Source: Lumnitzera littorea
Taxonomy: Eukaryota > Streptophyta > Magnoliopsida > Myrtales > Combretaceae
Length of the DNA: 64,000 nt
NCBI GenBank assembly: GCA_024138015.1
Contig: JAMXBB010000009.1
Coordinates: 87,376,685 to 87,440,684 of the forward strand
Reading direction: 5' to 3'
Positions within the stretch are counted from its first letter, which is position 1. Each line of letters opens with the position of its first letter. Of this stretch, positions 62,738 through 64,000 are shown piece by piece. The position numbers and the translations under genes are program-made. The notes under the pieces are model-generated. The model saw only the letters and a list, made by a program, of their open reading frames with translations, was not told the origin of the DNA and did no database searches.

Positions 62738-63060
62738 ATGTTAATCCCAGTAGAGCACCTAATAGAGTAGTTAATACCATTGTCGACGAACCTACTATAA
62801 GCCGGTTGAGCTCTTCGAGCTCGATTAATGCCAAAAATTACATATGCAACATTCAAGGCAAAAAGGTCAAGATCAATGATACAATTTCTTTGAGACAGGA
62901 AGATTTCAAAGGTATCTAGAGGCCGCATGATGACATACTTGTTATTAATGTAAAGGTTGCCAACTTCGAAGTCAAGAAAATTCTTGTTGACATATGAAGT
63001 TTGGCTGACATCATTTTTCAGCATGCGTTCAATCAAATGAGACCTAAGATCAAGGCATAG
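62738..63060 (+). pseudogene. Tat-like gypsy aspartic protease region (decayed)
   Basis: The plus frame reads NPSRAPNRVVNTIVDEPTIS, then further on RPHDDILVINVKVANFEVKK, then ILVDI, then SLADIIFQHAFNQM. In the family this is a PHDD box followed by the catalytic LVDTGSSADI; here the Asp-Thr-Gly triad has become D-I-stop, so the active site is destroyed. The minus-strand frame at 62647-63036 is the complement. Confidence 0.82.
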
Positions 63061-64000
63061 TTAAGGTCTTATAAGTATGATCTCTATGCCTTCAATAATT
63101 AGCTTGTCTGCCTGTCCAAGTAGTTGGAGTAATCACACTACTAATTTAGATCGGCGATGACGAGCATATTGGAGAGGATAAGGTGGACTTCTTTGTCGTC
63201 AAATGCTAGTCCTCGTGCAACATGATAATAGGAAAGCCGTGTTAGCATTTATTCGGCATTGTCCCTTCACCCCACTCTTATAAGAGTTGGTGTGTGCAAA
63301 GGAGGTCAACAACTAGTACGATCCTTATCTATAAGGGCCTTAAGATGAGAGCAAGTATTTCAAGTTGAAACCTGTCTAGAAGGCAAGTCAGTCGGCATAG
63401 AGAATGCTGAGAATGATATTGAGGAAATCCCTTTGGGAAATGAACTCGAGAAGACAATAAGGATAGGAAAACCCTTGTTAGCAAATGTTCGGAAAAGTTT
63501 GATTGACTTCTTGTAAGCTAATGTTGACGTGTTTGCATGGTTACCTTTAAACATGTCGGGTATTCTGAGAGAAGTTATGGTACATAAGCTTTAAATTGAT
63601 CCGAATGTGAAGGTAGTCTAACAGAAAAAGAGACATTTTGCACCAGAGAGACAAGCAGTAGTAGAAGAAGAGGTTTAAAAATTATTGAAGGTAGGATTTA
63701 TTCGGAAAGAGCCTTATCCGACTTAGCTAGCAAATTGTGTGCTTGTCAAGAAGTCTAACGGCAAGTGGCGAATGTGCATAAACTTTACGGATCTCAATAA
63801 GGCCTGTCCCAAGGATTGTTTCCCATTACCAAAAATAAATTAGATGGAAAATGCAACCGTAGGACATGCGTTACTTTCTTTTATAGATACTTTCTCTGGT
63901 TACAATCAAATTAAGGTGGATAAGGCAGATGAAGTCCACACATCTTTTGTTACCAATTTTGGAACGTACTGTTATACGGTGATGCCCTTTGGGTTGAAGA
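63061..64000 (+). pseudogene. Tat-like gypsy reverse transcriptase, cut by window end
   Basis: After a protease-RT linker (CNMIIGKAVLAFIRHCPF near 63215) come GNELEKTIRIGKPLL, then DVFAWLPLNMSGI, then FAPERQAVVEEEV, then VLVKKSNGKWRMCINFTDLN, then ACPKDCFPLPKIN, then FIDTFSGYNQI, then VMPFGLK at the last base. This is the fingers and palm start of a Tat-lineage gypsy reverse transcriptase. Several stops make it inactive. The catalytic YxDD would lie beyond the window. Confidence 0.9.

Noticed and set aside
62647..63036. 129-codon minus-strand frame
   Set aside because: It lies antisense to the gypsy protease region and crosses the MITE boundary, so it cannot be one old gene.

Overview
The window looks like nuclear DNA of a flowering plant, most likely a eudicot. 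It is very AT-rich, has almost no long open reading frames, and is mostly layered, decayed LTR retrotransposons of the Ty3/gypsy and Ty1/copia types. It also holds a 5S-carrying Cassandra TRIM, a hAT-type MITE, a decayed piece of plastid DNA, and one intact multi-exon gene with GT-AG introns. No bacterial-style operons, CRISPR arrays or tRNA genes were seen.

The single convincing host gene is on the minus strand at about 28.76-35.5 kb. It encodes LCB1, the non-catalytic subunit of serine palmitoyltransferase, which acts in the first step of sphingolipid synthesis. Twelve coding exons join in frame to 482 codons plus a stop. Upstream lie a 5' UTR intron and a six-codon upstream ORF.

1-10.7 kb: two diverged head-to-tail copies, about 5.95 kb apart, of a long-LTR element with no visible coding sequence (LARD-like). 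It runs on the minus strand and carries an initiator-Met tRNA-type primer-binding site at each LTR/internal junction. 10.7-28.7 kb: non-coding retrotransposon debris. Included are a gypsy reverse-transcriptase relic (12.3-12.7 kb), a complete Cassandra TRIM (14.0-14.7 kb) inside an older repeat whose sister copy is at 22.9-25 kb, a short tandem repeat (18.2 kb) and a strongly G-poor block (19.5-20.05 kb).

35.7-53.4 kb: further layers. These are an Athila-like gypsy gag relic (about 37 kb), a gypsy reverse transcriptase (40.5-41.0 kb), a plastid ndhC insertion (44.85-45.17 kb), a minus-strand copia relic (45.5-47 kb) and a plus-strand Sirevirus-like copia 5' half (48.56-51.4 kb) followed by diverged tandem repeats.

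53.4-64 kb: LTR-type repeats, then the best-resolved nested insertion. A Tat-like gypsy element (5' LTR, PBS, gag, protease, reverse transcriptase, cut by the window end) is interrupted in gag by a 2.57-kb solo LTR with perfect CTTAA target duplications. It is interrupted again, just before the protease, by a 327-bp hAT-type MITE with near-perfect 8-bp duplications. Boundaries of decayed repeats are approximate unless TG/CA ends and target duplications are cited.
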